64,000 bases of DNA from Streptomyces sp. NBC_01431. Lineage in GTDB: Bacteria; Actinomycetota; Actinomycetes; Streptomycetales; Streptomycetaceae. The notes beneath the pieces are model-generated. The model made no database searches, was not told the DNA's origin, and worked only from the letters and a program-made list of their open reading frames with translations. Position numbers and translations under genes: made by a program. Positions 52,297 through 61,386 of this stretch are shown here, piece after piece (the stretch's first letter is position 1; every line of letters begins with the position of its first letter). The DNA is taken from the NCBI RefSeq assembly GCF_036231355.1, contig NZ_CP109496.1, forward strand, positions 8,060,001 through 8,124,000, read 5' to 3'.

Positions 52297-52682
52297 ACCG
52301 CTTCACCGAGCCCTGGCTCACATCCAGTGGTAACAGACTGTTGCCGACTTCACCTGTTGTGCTGTTCGGACCCTGCAGGCGCTGGGAAGGAGACGGGGCG
52401 TCGTGGCGCTTTCACTGTGCCGAGGTCGTCTGTTTTCGCTTTCTTGGGGCGGTTGGTGTTGATGTGCCGTCGCACCGGTGAAGGGGGCTGTGGTTCCCCG
52501 GCTGGCATGGCGACTGCGAGAAGTCGAGGTTGTCTTGGGCCCACCCTCTCCGCCTGCGTAGTCCAGAGCTCGCACGAGACGTTCGCCCGGTCTTCACCTG
52601 CCGCAGCCTCCCAGGTTGGCATGGACACTCCTACTCTCCTGCTGCATCGCCGTCAATCTCCCCCTCACTTCCGGAGGTATCT
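52297..52682. other. intergenic DNA with a solo ISL3 end
   Basis: No gene is supported. GCCCTGGCTCACATCCAGTG at 52310-52329 (continuing to 52334) matches the end of ISL3 element A with two mismatches in 25. No transposase sequence follows it. The final 15 bases contain GGAGG for the phosphoesterase gene. Confidence 0.5.
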
Positions 52683-53561
52683 ATGTCCGGTGAATCCCAA
52701 CCCCGAGCCCGTACTGCGTTCTTGACCGCTCTGGGCGTGGCCGTTTCGTCGGCCGGGCTCTGGCTCGGCTTCGGCGGCACGTCGCATGCCGCGACGGGGG
52801 TTCCGACCCCCGACCATGTGGTGGTCGTGGTCTTCGAGAACCACGCGTACGACCAAGTGGTCGGCAGCTCCAGCGCTCCGTACATCAACTCGCTGGCGTC
52901 GGGCGGCGCCAACCTGACGGCCTCGTACGCCGAGACGCACCCGAGTCAGCCGAACTACTACGCGATGTTCTCCGGCTCGACGCAGGGCATTACGGATGAC
53001 AGCTGTGTCACCCCCGGCTTCTCCTCCGCGCCCAACCTGGCCTCCGAGCTGATCGCGGCCGGCAAGACGTGGGCCAGCTACAACGAATCGCTGCCCGACC
53101 AGGGGGCGACCGACTGCCGGAGCGGCGACTACGCGCAGAAGCACAACCCGTGGTTCGGCTTCTCCAATGTGCCCACGGAGTTGGCGTACACGTTCGACCA
53201 GTTCCCCAACGACTACAGCACATTGCCGCAGGTGTCGTACGTTGTGCCGAACCTGTGCAGCGACATGCACGACTGCTCGGTGTCCACTGGCGACACCTGG
53301 CTGAAGAACAACCTCGGTGCGTACGCGGACTGGGCACAGAGCCACAACAGTCTGCTGGCGATCACCTTCGACGAGGACAACCGGCTCAGTGGCAACAGGA
53401 TCCCGACGGTGCTCTACGGCCAGCCGGTGACCCCGGGCTCCTCGTCCTCAGCCACGTACAACCACTACAACCTGCTGCGCACGATCGAGGACATGTATGG
53501 TGCCTCGCATGCAGGAGAGGCTGCCAACTCCTCTGACATCACCGGGATTTGGGCCTCTTGA
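52683..53561 (+). CDS. secreted phosphoesterase (acid phosphatase/phospholipase C-like)
   Basis: A 292-residue PF04185-type phosphoesterase with a signal peptide (TALGVAVSSAGLWLGFGGTS...HA-A). VVVVFENHAYDQVVGSSSAP carries the metal-binding Glu-Asn pair; AETHPSQPNYYAMFSGSTQG holds the catalytic region; LLAITFDEDNRLSGNRIPTV and YNHYNLLRTIEDMYG supply late metal ligands. GGAGG precedes the ATG. It would hydrolyse phosphate esters outside the cell. The size fits the phosphatidylinositol-3-phosphatase-like group. Confidence 0.88.
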   Translation: MSGESQPRARTAFLTALGVAVSSAGLWLGFGGTSHAATGVPTPDHVVVVVFENHAYDQVVGSSSAPYINSLASGGANLTASYAETHPSQPNYYAMFSGSTQGITDDSCVTPGFSSAPNLASELIAAGKTWASYNESLPDQGATDCRSGDYAQKHNPWFGFSNVPTELAYTFDQFPNDYSTLPQVSYVVPNLCSDMHDCSVSTGDTWLKNNLGAYADWAQSHNSLLAITFDEDNRLSGNRIPTVLYGQPVTPGSSSSATYNHYNLLRTIEDMYGASHAGEAANSSDITGIWAS

Positions 53562-53911
53562 TTCATGTACGCGATCCCGATGCCGGCGAGGGCCTGACGG
53601 TGGGGCACCTCACCGGGGCCTGAGGCGCAGGGATCAACGAACGCCTGGCCGGCCGGGTGTGGGGAAGGTATGCGGTTTCCGGGCAACGAGGTTCCCTGCC
53701 GTATGACGGTCCCTCGTGCTACCTGCGGGTCTACCGCTCCTGCGATGCCCGGATCCCGCAGGATGGCCTTCATGAAGAAGAACTGCCCTGGTTGTCAGGC
53801 CTTGCGTGTGAAGGCGGCGAAGCCGCGCGCCGATATCGGTGATCTGCTGGTGCAGACGGCGTTGCATGAGCTGTCACCGGAGTGCGGAGACAAGAAGCCG
53901 GCAGCGAAGAG
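53562..53911. other. no supported gene
   Basis: Frames on both strands (for example MKKNCPGCQALRVKAAKPRA on plus at about 53773) are short and unsupported. The stretch separates the phosphoesterase and the convergent AraC gene and should hold their terminators. Confidence 0.4.
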
Positions 53912-54760
53912 CTACAGGGCGGAGGCCTCGTTGCGCAGTTCGGCTTGGTAGCGGCCCGGTGTCTGGCCGACGACGTCAGCGAACGCGTCGATGAAGCTGG
54001 AGGGGTTGGACCAGCCGCACTCCATCGCGGTGTCGGTGACCGACAGTCCCTGGGTGAGGTGCGCCAGGGCGTGGTGGATGCGCAGAGTGGTGCGCCAGCG
54101 GTGGAAGCTCATGCCCAGCTCGGTGTGGAAGAGCCGGCTCAGGGTGCGTTCGCTCGCTCCTGCCAGGCGCCCCAGCTCGGCCAGCGTCGTAGTTCGGCCC
54201 GGGTCGGCGTGCAGCAGGTCCGTTACCGCGCGGAGCCGGTCGTCGCCGGGCTCAGGCAGATGCAGCGGCTGCTCCGGGGTGTCGCGAAGCTCGTCGATCA
54301 CCACCGCGAGCAGCCGCTCATGGGCACCGGGACGGGTTTCCGTCCGGTCCGTCAGTACCAGGACGGCCTCGCGCAGCAGCGGGCTGACCGCGAACACGCT
54401 CGGCCGCTGCGCGAGTTCGCCGCACAGCTCGTTCGGGACCGTGAGCACGCGGGCGTCGGTCCTGCCGTAGAACCGGTGGGAGTGGGCGAACCCGGGCGGC
54501 GTCCATGTCAGGCGGTTGGCGGGCGCGACCCAGGTCCCGAGTTCGGTCGTGGTCGCCAGGGTGCCGGCTGCCGCGTACACCAGCTGGCCTTGGACGTGCG
54601 AGTGCGGGTCGAGACGGTAGCCGTGCGGCAGCCACCCCGCCCCGCTCAAGGGCATGGCCCGTACGTCGGACGAATCCTGGGTGACCTGGCGGCGTTTCGG
54701 CATCGGAGGTGAGTTTATCGGTGGGCCGATTGCGTTCCGTGGAAGCGAGAACGGTGCCAT
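53912..54760 (-). CDS. AraC-family transcriptional regulator (cupin sensor)
   Basis: A 282-residue protein: an N-terminal cupin-like sensor (DPHSHVQGQLVYAAAGTLAT) and a C-terminal double helix-turn-helix (LAGASERTLSRLFHTELGMS and CGWSNPSSFIDAFADVVGQT). ATG 54760 has GGAGG nine bases upstream. It is just downstream of the PobA-like gene on the same strand, 45 bp apart, and may control it, as AraC-type PobR does elsewhere. Confidence 0.88.
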   Translation of the reverse strand: MAPFSLPRNAIGPPINSPPMPKRRQVTQDSSDVRAMPLSGAGWLPHGYRLDPHSHVQGQLVYAAAGTLATTTELGTWVAPANRLTWTPPGFAHSHRFYGRTDARVLTVPNELCGELAQRPSVFAVSPLLREAVLVLTDRTETRPGAHERLLAVVIDELRDTPEQPLHLPEPGDDRLRAVTDLLHADPGRTTTLAELGRLAGASERTLSRLFHTELGMSFHRWRTTLRIHHALAHLTQGLSVTDTAMECGWSNPSSFIDAFADVVGQTPGRYQAELRNEASAL

Positions 54761-54805
54761 CGCGAGCCAACCTCCGTGCGTGGACGCCCTGTTGAACTCC
54801 GTCCT

Positions 54806-55978
54806 TCACGCGGCCGGGTGATTCACATCCAGGGGCTCCAGCATGGCTTCCAGGTTCTTCAGCGCGATGCGCTTGCGGAACTCCCCTTCGTACGAAGGGT
54901 CACCGGCGTCGTGCATCGCCTCGGTGATCCAGACCGCCGCGGCCTGCTTCTGCCAGGTGTGGTCCAGGCACGTCTGCGAGTAGCGGTCGAGCAGAGCGGA
55001 ATCGTGCCGTTCCACCCGGTGGATGACCGCGCGGGCGAACACGTCGGCGTCGTGGAGCGCCAGGCTCATGCCCTGCGCGCTCATCGGCGAGATGATGTGC
55101 GCCGCGTCGCCCAGGAGGTAGAGCCTTCCGTAGCTCATGGGGCTGAAGACGACCCCCTGCAAGGGCACGATCTGCTTGCTCGTGATCGGGCCCTTGGACG
55201 GCGCGTATGCGCCGAGGCGGGCTTCCGATTCGCTCCAGATGCGCTCGTCCGGCCACTGATCGACCGTGTCGGTGAGCGGGCACTGAAGGTAGAGGCGGCT
55301 CGCGTGCGGGCCGCGCGTGAACTGTGCGGCGAAACCGCGCGAGTGGACCGCCATCACGGCCGGCGGGTCCGCGGGAGCCGCGGTCATGACGGCGAGCCAG
55401 GCGTACCCGAACGCATGGGCCGAGCTGGTGAGGACTTCGGCGGGGACAGCCGTCCTGCTGACCCCGCGGAAGCCGTCGCTGCCGGCGGCGTAGTCGCAGC
55501 TGAGGGTCCTGGCCGTGCCGTCGTCGTGCCGGTAGCGGACCAGAGGGCTCCCGGTGTCGATGTCGTGCAGCGAGACGTCCTCGGCGCCGAAGCGCAGATC
55601 CCCGCCGTCGCGCAGGAACACCTTGATGAGGTTGCGGACGAGGACTTGTTGAGGGCAGTACACCCCGTCGGCGCCGTCCGCGTCGTCGCCGCCCACCTTC
55701 CACTGCCGCTCCTCGCCCTCGATCAGCAGCGGAAGGGTCCCGCCCGAGTCGCTGTGGCCGTGGCCTTCGACGACTTCGGCCAGGCCCCACTCGCGCAGTC
55801 GGCGCACCCCGCCGACGTCGAGAGACCCGGCTCGCTGCCGCTGCTCGACGTGTTCACGGCTGTGTTTTTCCAGGACGATGCAGCCGACGCCCTTGCGCAG
55901 GAGGAAGTTGCCGAGCGCCAGCCCGGCGACGCCGCCTCCGACGATGACGACGCTGGTGTCCTTACCGGTGGTGGTCAT
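54806..55978 (-). CDS. PobA-like FAD aromatic hydroxylase
   Basis: From ATG 55978 the protein has 390 residues, the length of 4-hydroxybenzoate 3-monooxygenase. VVIVGGGVAGLALG (FAD loop), EKHSREHVEQRQRAGSLDVG (close to the PobA R-x-R-A-G block), GSDGFRGVSR and GDAAHIISPMSAQGMSLALH are present. There is no C-terminal extra domain, as in PobA. It probably hydroxylates 4-hydroxybenzoate or a similar acid; active-site details that set substrate choice cannot be confirmed by eye. Confidence 0.82.
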   Translation of the reverse strand: MTTTGKDTSVVIVGGGVAGLALGNFLLRKGVGCIVLEKHSREHVEQRQRAGSLDVGGVRRLREWGLAEVVEGHGHSDSGGTLPLLIEGEERQWKVGGDDADGADGVYCPQQVLVRNLIKVFLRDGGDLRFGAEDVSLHDIDTGSPLVRYRHDDGTARTLSCDYAAGSDGFRGVSRTAVPAEVLTSSAHAFGYAWLAVMTAAPADPPAVMAVHSRGFAAQFTRGPHASRLYLQCPLTDTVDQWPDERIWSESEARLGAYAPSKGPITSKQIVPLQGVVFSPMSYGRLYLLGDAAHIISPMSAQGMSLALHDADVFARAVIHRVERHDSALLDRYSQTCLDHTWQKQAAAVWITEAMHDAGDPSYEGEFRKRIALKNLEAMLEPLDVNHPAA

Positions 55979-56201
55979 GTGTGGTGAGCTCCTCGCAGAA
56001 GGCCGAGTCACACCCGCTGGCGGAACGGCCGTGCCGTCCGTGCGGGGTGCTTACTGACACCACTGTGGAACCCGGCGCGCCCGCGCCCAACTGGTAAAGG
56101 GACACGTGATACCGGAAACCCGCCAACTCCGTGGAGGGATGGATTCCGGCCCGGAGTCCCTCAACCGCAGCCCATCCAGTTCGATACCTGCCCACCCGGC
56201 C

Positions 56202-56651
56202 TCACGGAGTCGGCGTGTGCTCCTCGGCGTACCGGGCCAGGCCTTCCGCCATGCCCCGCATGAACTTCTGGAGGTAGCGCGGCATGATCCAGCGCAGCAG
56301 CAGGCTCGTCTCGTACTCGCCGTACCAGTGGATGACCGTCCCCGAGCCGGGTGTCGGATCCAGCTCGATGCGCGCGTGATAGTTGCGCATCGACGGATTG
56401 AACGCGTCCTCGTAGGCCAGAAGCCGGTGCTCGACCTTCTCGGTCAGCCGCTCCCCGGTGACCGTGCGCCCCGTCCGGAAAGCCCGGATGGCGCCGACGC
56501 CGTCGTCACCGCCGGGGTCGAGGTCGGTCGACCGCGCCGTGTCCAGGCTGTCCACTTTGGACCACAGCGGCCAGCTCGCGGCGTCGACCAGCAGCTTCCA
56601 GACGATGTCGGGGGAGGCCTTGGTGGTCACGGTGACGTCGTACCTGTGCAT
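56202..56651 (-). CDS. SRPBCC-family protein
   Basis: A 149-residue START/Bet v1-fold protein: TVTTKASPDIVWKLLVDAAS at the N-terminus and MPRYLQKFMRGMAEGLARYA as the long C-terminal helix. AAGGAG lies upstream of the ATG. The family binds hydrophobic ligands or acts as polyketide cyclase/aromatase. It is divergent from the XRE-cupin gene. Confidence 0.85.
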   Translation of the reverse strand: MHRYDVTVTTKASPDIVWKLLVDAASWPLWSKVDSLDTARSTDLDPGGDDGVGAIRAFRTGRTVTGERLTEKVEHRLLAYEDAFNPSMRNYHARIELDPTPGSGTVIHWYGEYETSLLLRWIMPRYLQKFMRGMAEGLARYAEEHTPTP

Positions 56652-57002
56652 GGTGAGGGGCTCCTTCGCCGAGTTGACCTGGGCGGTCATGAGCAGGTTG
56701 GGGAGGCGCCGCGGTGGTGCCGCCGTGGTGTCACGTACGTCCTTGTCGAAGGCACGGTAGAGCTGGAAACCGCCGGTCAGTGCCACGGGGTGGCGGTAGG
56801 TCCGCGAGGCACGCGTGAGGCTGTGGTTCGGTGGCCGCCGAGTGGGCGGCGTGCACACCCCCCCCGGTGCGTGAGGGCATCGGTGTCGGTGGCGCTCATC
56901 GGGACTCCTCCAGCTGGGTACGGGCTGTCGACAGGCCCTCAGTTTCGGCAGACCCCTCCCGATCTCGCACGAAAGCTTGCGGTAATGGCAACGTGGGGCC
57001 TC

Positions 57003-57605
57003 ATGGATCCGAAGACGCCCAGGACGGACGAGGACGTACTCGACGGTGTGGGGCCGCGGCTTCGTGCGCTCCGTCGTGACCGCGGCATCACCCTCGCCGA
57101 CATCGCGGCGACGACCGGTGTCTCCGAAAGCACGCTGTCCCGGCTGGAGAGCGGACAGCGCCGCCCCACCCTGGAGTTGCTGCTGTCGCTGGCCCGTATC
57201 TACGAGGTACCGCTGGACGACCTCGTCGGCGCCCCGCGCACCGGCGATCCCCGGATCCACCTCAAGCCGATCAAGCGGTTCGGGATGACGTTCGTGCCAC
57301 TGTCCCGTCGGCCGGGTGGGGCGCACGCGTTCAAGATGATCACCCCTGCCCGGCCGAAACCGCTCGATCCCACCCCCCAGACCCACGAAGGCTTCGAGCG
57401 GCTGTATGTGCTCAGCGGTCGCCTGCGGCTGGTGATCGGCGAGCGGGACCTGGCGCTGCCGCCGGGTGAGGCCGCCGAGTTCGACACCTCCCTGCCGCAC
57501 TGGCTGGGCAGTGCCGACGGCGGCGCGGTGGAACTGCTCATCCTGTTCGGCCTGCAAGGGGTGCGGGCGCATGTACGCACATCCGGCCCTGCAGCCACTG
57601 GCTGA
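57003..57605 (+). CDS. XRE-family regulator with cupin sensor
   Basis: A 200-residue protein: helix-turn-helix at residues 15-70 (ITLADIAATTGVSESTLSRL; LLSLARIYEVPLDDLVGAPR) and a C-terminal cupin_2 domain (ERLYVLSGRLRLVIGERDLA, LPPGEAAEFDTSLPHW). An upstream ATG at 56985 would add six residues. It probably controls the divergent SRPBCC gene and itself. Confidence 0.88.
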   Translation: MDPKTPRTDEDVLDGVGPRLRALRRDRGITLADIAATTGVSESTLSRLESGQRRPTLELLLSLARIYEVPLDDLVGAPRTGDPRIHLKPIKRFGMTFVPLSRRPGGAHAFKMITPARPKPLDPTPQTHEGFERLYVLSGRLRLVIGERDLALPPGEAAEFDTSLPHWLGSADGGAVELLILFGLQGVRAHVRTSGPAATG

Positions 57606-57792
57606 GGCTGTTGCTCGACCTCTGGCCGATGCTGCGCACGGTGGATGATCCGCCCTCGCCTACCGCACGGGTTTACCCCCTGACGTTCTGGGTGGAGCGG
57701 ACGCTCCTCCGGCGGCACGATGTGGCCCGTCCCGCTCCGCCCCTAGCCTCCTGTGCTGAGCACACCTCCCGCGATGAGACAGGGAGAGCACT

Positions 57793-57925
57793 GTGCGCAA
57801 ACTCAGGATCGTCTCGTTGGCAGCGACTGCCGTACTGATCGGAACCCGGGCGGCCGCCATGGGCCCGCCGCCCAGGCCTCGGCGTCGTCCACGTCATCCC
57901 CTGACGCCGTCCCGCATCGATGCCG
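57793..57925 (+). pseudogene. signal-peptide fragment of a lost secreted protein
   Basis: GTG 57793 with AGGGAGAG upstream starts MRKLRIVSLAATAVLIG, a signal-peptide-like segment. A frameshift at about 57860 gives RHGPAAQASASSTSSPD in the other frame, which would be the early mature part. Coding character then fades before the convergent hxlR gene. Confidence 0.35.
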
Positions 57926-57976
57926 CCCTCAGGCCCGCGCATCCGGGCGCCGCACACGCGCCCGTCGAGCCGCGCA

Positions 57977-58348
57977 CTACTCCGCGGTGCGCGGTGGCAG
58001 CCCTTGGGTGATCCGGTCGAACAAGTCCCTCAGCGGCTCCCCGAGTGTCTGGCCGAACTCCGTGAGCCCGTACGTGACTTGAGGGGGCGTCGTCGGCTCG
58101 ACCTCCCGTCGGACCAGGCCGTCCTTGACCAGGGCGCGCAGGGTCTGGGAGAGCATCTTCTCGCTGATCCCATGGATGCTCTCGCGCAGCTCGTAGAACC
58201 GAAGGTCGTTGCTCCGCAAGGCGATCAGCACCCAGATGCCCCACCTACTGGTCACGTGGTCGACCACGTCGCGGGCAGGGCAGTCGGTGTGAAACACCTC
58301 ATCCCGCCGGTCGGTCTCGACCTGGGTCACCTGCACGCCTTCCTTCAT
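57977..58348 (-). CDS. HxlR-family transcriptional regulator
   Basis: A 123-residue winged-helix protein: CPARDVVDHVTSRWGIWVLI at the N-terminus (with the HxlR Cys) and FYELRESIHGISEKMLSQTL, then VTYGLTEFGQTLGEPL. HxlR proteins sense redox or carbonyl stress and usually control an adjacent oxidoreductase. It is divergent from an NmrA-like NAD(P)-binding gene with a palindrome between. Confidence 0.9.
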   Translation of the reverse strand: MKEGVQVTQVETDRRDEVFHTDCPARDVVDHVTSRWGIWVLIALRSNDLRFYELRESIHGISEKMLSQTLRALVKDGLVRREVEPTTPPQVTYGLTEFGQTLGEPLRDLFDRITQGLPPRTAE

Positions 58349-58371
58349 GTCCGGAGCTTACCTCTGGGTAT

Positions 58372-58389
58372 GTTCTTACGAACAGTAAG
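58372..58389. promoter_or_regulatory. candidate HxlR operator
   Basis: CTTAC-GAACA-GTAAG at 58375-58389 is an inverted repeat overlapped by GTTC-TTAC-GAAC at 58372-58383. It lies in AT-rich DNA midway between the divergent hxlR and NmrA-like starts. Confidence 0.5.
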
Positions 58390-58440
58390 TCCGGCTCCCA
58401 GCGTCAACGACCGCAGCACACAACGACTTTGGAGCTGAAC

Positions 58441-59215
58441 ATGATTATGGTGACCGGGGCTACCGGGAATGCGGGCCGGCCTTTGACGCAGGCCCCGGCC
58501 GACGCGGGGGAGCAGGTGACGGCGGTGTCGCGGCGCGCGGTGGAGATGCCGGACGGGGTCCTGCATGTGGCGGCCGACCTGGCCGATCCCGCGGGCCTCG
58601 CCCCCCGTATTGGACGGCGCGAAGGCGTTGTTCCTCCTGCTCTCCGGCGAGCTGCACGCTCCCGATGCGAGGCCGACCGACATCATCGACCTGGCTGCGG
58701 CCAGCGGGGTCCGCCGGATCGTCCTGTTGTCCTCGCAGGGAGTGTCGACCAGGCCGACCGGCCCGTCGCGGGTCGCGATGCGCGCGGTGGAGGACGCGTT
58801 GCGGGGGTCGGGCATTGACTGGGCCGTGGTGCGACCGGGCGGTTTCGCGTCCAACGCCTTTGCCTGGGCCGAGTCCGTCCGCACACGCCAGACGGTCGCC
58901 GCGCCTTTCGGTGATGTCGGGGTTCCGGTCGTCGACCCGGCGGACATCGCCGAGGTGGCTGCGGCCTGCCTGCTGGATGACCGGCACACCGGCGGCGTCT
59001 TCGAGCTCACCGGCCCCGAGGAAATCACGCCTCGGCAGCAGGCGGAGACCATCGCCTCCGCCCTGGGCACGCCGGTGCGGTTCCACGAACTCACCCGTGA
59101 GGAAGCCAAGGCGGCGATGACCCGGTTCGTTCCGGCGGAGCTCGCCGACGACACGCTGGACATCATTGGCGACCCCACCCCCGCCGAACTGGCACGGTCC
59201 CTCCCCTTGCCGCAG
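58441..59215 (+). pseudogene. NmrA-like NAD(P)-binding oxidoreductase, frameshifted and 3'-truncated
   Basis: MIMVTGATGNAGRPL begins a Rossmann protein at ATG 58441. The run CCCCCC at 58601-58606 has one C too many: removing one joins it to VLDGAKALFLLLSG and IVLLSSQGVSTRPTG, WAVVRPGGFASNAFAW and DILGDPTP-like IIGDPTPAEL. After about 59215 the normal family end is replaced by unrelated sequence. The homopolymer shift may be a sequencing error, but the missing C-terminus is a real truncation. Confidence 0.75.
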
Positions 59216-59642
59216 ATAACAGGAAGCTCGGCCGGTCTCATCAGGACGAACTCGAGCCGCCCGCGTGCCCTCGTGCCTCGTCAACGCCGCCCACACATGC
59301 TGAGGGCCTCTGCGGCGTCGCCCCCGCACCCAGCAGGGACTGACCAAGAAAGACGGCCAGGCACCGTACGTCGGACCGGTGCGTGCTCGACGGCGTACGG
59401 GGCGACAGGCTTGCTCGTGATCTTGGGAATGACCGGCCGGGCATGGCGGCCCCCACGATGGCCGGCTCGTATGCGGACTCCCCATCGGTCGCAGCCACCG
59501 CCGGGAGGTCCCGGCAGCTTCTTCTCCTACCTGGACTTCCGCGTGGCCGCGTACTTGGAGGGCCGTTCGATCGCCGCGGGTCCATGCGGCCACCGATACC
59601 GCGTCCTGCTCCAGGGTGCCGACGCCGGCTCCGGGCGTAGCG
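59216..59642. other. unassigned DNA after the NmrA truncation
   Basis: The reading frame from the NmrA gene stays open but its sequence (Arg/Pro/Ser-rich) is not protein-like. No other gene was recognised. This is where the lost 3' end should be. Confidence 0.4.
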
Positions 59643-59860
59643 CTACGGGTCGGCGGAGGCAAAGGCAGCCATAGCCTCAAGCACGGGTTCGGCAGCGTCT
59701 TTCGGTGCCAGGCGAGTGTCCAGGCCCAGCACCAACCCATGAAGTTCCGGCAGCACCTGGCACAGGTTCGCCGGGCCATGTGCGCTTTCGAGAACGACTC
59801 GGTTGACGCGATCGCCACGCTGTTCTTCTCCTCGCGTTCGGTCAGGACCTGGAACACAAC
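59643..59860 (-). other. unidentified C-terminal protein fragment
   Basis: A minus-strand frame reads VLESAHGPANLCQVLPELHG and LGLDTRLAPKDAAEPVLEAM and stops at 59643. Composition and spacing look natural, but there is no start and no family. It is probably the C-terminus of a gene whose remainder was lost at about 59860. Confidence 0.35.
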
Positions 59861-59958
59861 TCGGCTCTGCGGCGGTCGAGTTCCATGCAGCTGCGACGCC
59901 GTGACGGGCACGGGATACTGGTGTCTTCTGACGACGCGGCGACCAGGGGAGCGCATCG

Positions 59959-61386
59959 GTGAATTCTGTGGGGAAGAAGGGTCGTTGGGGTGTGGGCGGC
60001 AGGAGGGGCGCACGGCATGCGGTCGTCGTGGGCGGGAGCCTCGCGGGGCTGCTCGCGGCGCACGTCCTCGCGGGGTATGCCGACCGGGTGACCATCGTCG
60101 AGCGCGACCGGTTCCCGGACGGTACAAGGCCGCGGCCCGGCGTATCGCAGGGCCGGCATCCGCATGTCCTGCTGGAGGGCGGGCAGGTGGCCCTGGAGTC
60201 GCTGCTGCCGGGTTTCCTGGCGGAGTTGCGGGCGGCGGGGGCACCGCGCGTGGGTCTGCCGTCGGACATGGTGCAGAGGCAGGACGGGCGCTGGTTTCGG
60301 CGGCTGCCCGCGACGACGCACATCTACACCGGTTCCCGCGCGCAACTCGAGGAGTTGGTGCGGCGGCGCGTCCTCGCCAACCCGGTGATCAGCGCGGTGG
60401 AGGGGACCGATGCCGTCGGGCTCCTCGGTGACGACTCGCGCGTGCGGGGCGTGCTGCTGCGGGACCGCTCCGGCGACGCCCGAGGGGAGCAGCGTGCCCT
60501 TGAGGCCGACCTGGTCGTCGACGCCTCCGGCGGCGGTACGAAGGCCCCGCAGTGGCTCACGGCGATCGGAGCCGAGGCCCCGCACGAGGAGACCATCGAC
60601 ACGGGTCTCGCGTATGCCTCCCGCGTCTACCGCGGCAGGAGCGGTGTCCTCGACGGCGACACCTGCGGCTACTACGTCTACCCCAGCCGAGCCCAGGTCC
60701 ACGGCGGTGGTGCGCTGCCGCTGGAGGACGGCACCCATCTGGTCATCGTCTCGGGGCTACGCGATGACGAACCGCCCACAAACGACGACGAGTTCGTGAC
60801 CTACATCAAGAAGAGGCTGCCGCATCCGCTCCTGCACCAGTGGCTGGACGAGGCCGAACCGCTCTCCTCGGCGTTCGGCTACCGGCGGACCGCGAACATC
60901 CGCCGCCGCTACGACCTGCCCAGCCGCCACCCGGCCGGATTCCTTGCCACCGGCGACGCACTGTGCTCGTTCAACCCGATCTACGGACAGGGCATGGCCG
61001 TCGCCGCGATGAGCGCGGTCGCCCTGCGCGACGCACTGGCCGATCCGCGCCGGATCCCCACGACGCGGCGCGTGCAGCGGGCACTCCTCGCGGCGTCCCG
61101 GCAGGCGTGGGACATCTCCGCCGGAGCGGACCGCAAGATGCCAGGCGCGGTCGGCACTGCCGTAGCCGCCGGGCCCGCGGACCGCATCGCCGACTGGTAC
61201 CTGCAGCGCGTCCTGGAGCGCTACCCCGGCGACCCCGTAGTGGGGCCCGCCTTCCGTTCCGTACTGACCCTCTGCACACCCGTCACCGCCCTCTTCGCCC
61301 CGCCCGTGCTCCGGGCCGTCCTCCTCCGCCCGGCCGCGCCTACGCCCACCGAGCCGCCCGCGGCACCGGAGGAACCAGGGCGCTGA
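59959..61386 (+). CDS. FAD-dependent oxidoreductase (epoxidase/hydroxylase-like)
   Basis: A 475-residue flavoprotein: AVVVGGSLAGLLAAHVLAGY (FAD loop), DRFPDGTRPRPGVSQGRHPH, VDASGGGTKAPQWL (DG-like motif) and ATGDALCSFNPIYGQGMAVA in place of GDAAH. This block order matches the actinobacterial FAD-binding monooxygenases related to squalene-epoxidase-like and polyether epoxidases. The start is GTG 59959 without a strong ribosome binding site. It is not obviously paired with a biosynthetic gene. Confidence 0.8.
   Translation: MNSVGKKGRWGVGGRRGARHAVVVGGSLAGLLAAHVLAGYADRVTIVERDRFPDGTRPRPGVSQGRHPHVLLEGGQVALESLLPGFLAELRAAGAPRVGLPSDMVQRQDGRWFRRLPATTHIYTGSRAQLEELVRRRVLANPVISAVEGTDAVGLLGDDSRVRGVLLRDRSGDARGEQRALEADLVVDASGGGTKAPQWLTAIGAEAPHEETIDTGLAYASRVYRGRSGVLDGDTCGYYVYPSRAQVHGGGALPLEDGTHLVIVSGLRDDEPPTNDDEFVTYIKKRLPHPLLHQWLDEAEPLSSAFGYRRTANIRRRYDLPSRHPAGFLATGDALCSFNPIYGQGMAVAAMSAVALRDALADPRRIPTTRRVQRALLAASRQAWDISAGADRKMPGAVGTAVAAGPADRIADWYLQRVLERYPGDPVVGPAFRSVLTLCTPVTALFAPPVLRAVLLRPAAPTPTEPPAAPEEPGR

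Noticed and set aside
54776..55987. 403-codon plus-strand ORF
   Set aside because: It is the antisense shadow of the PobA-like hydroxylase gene.
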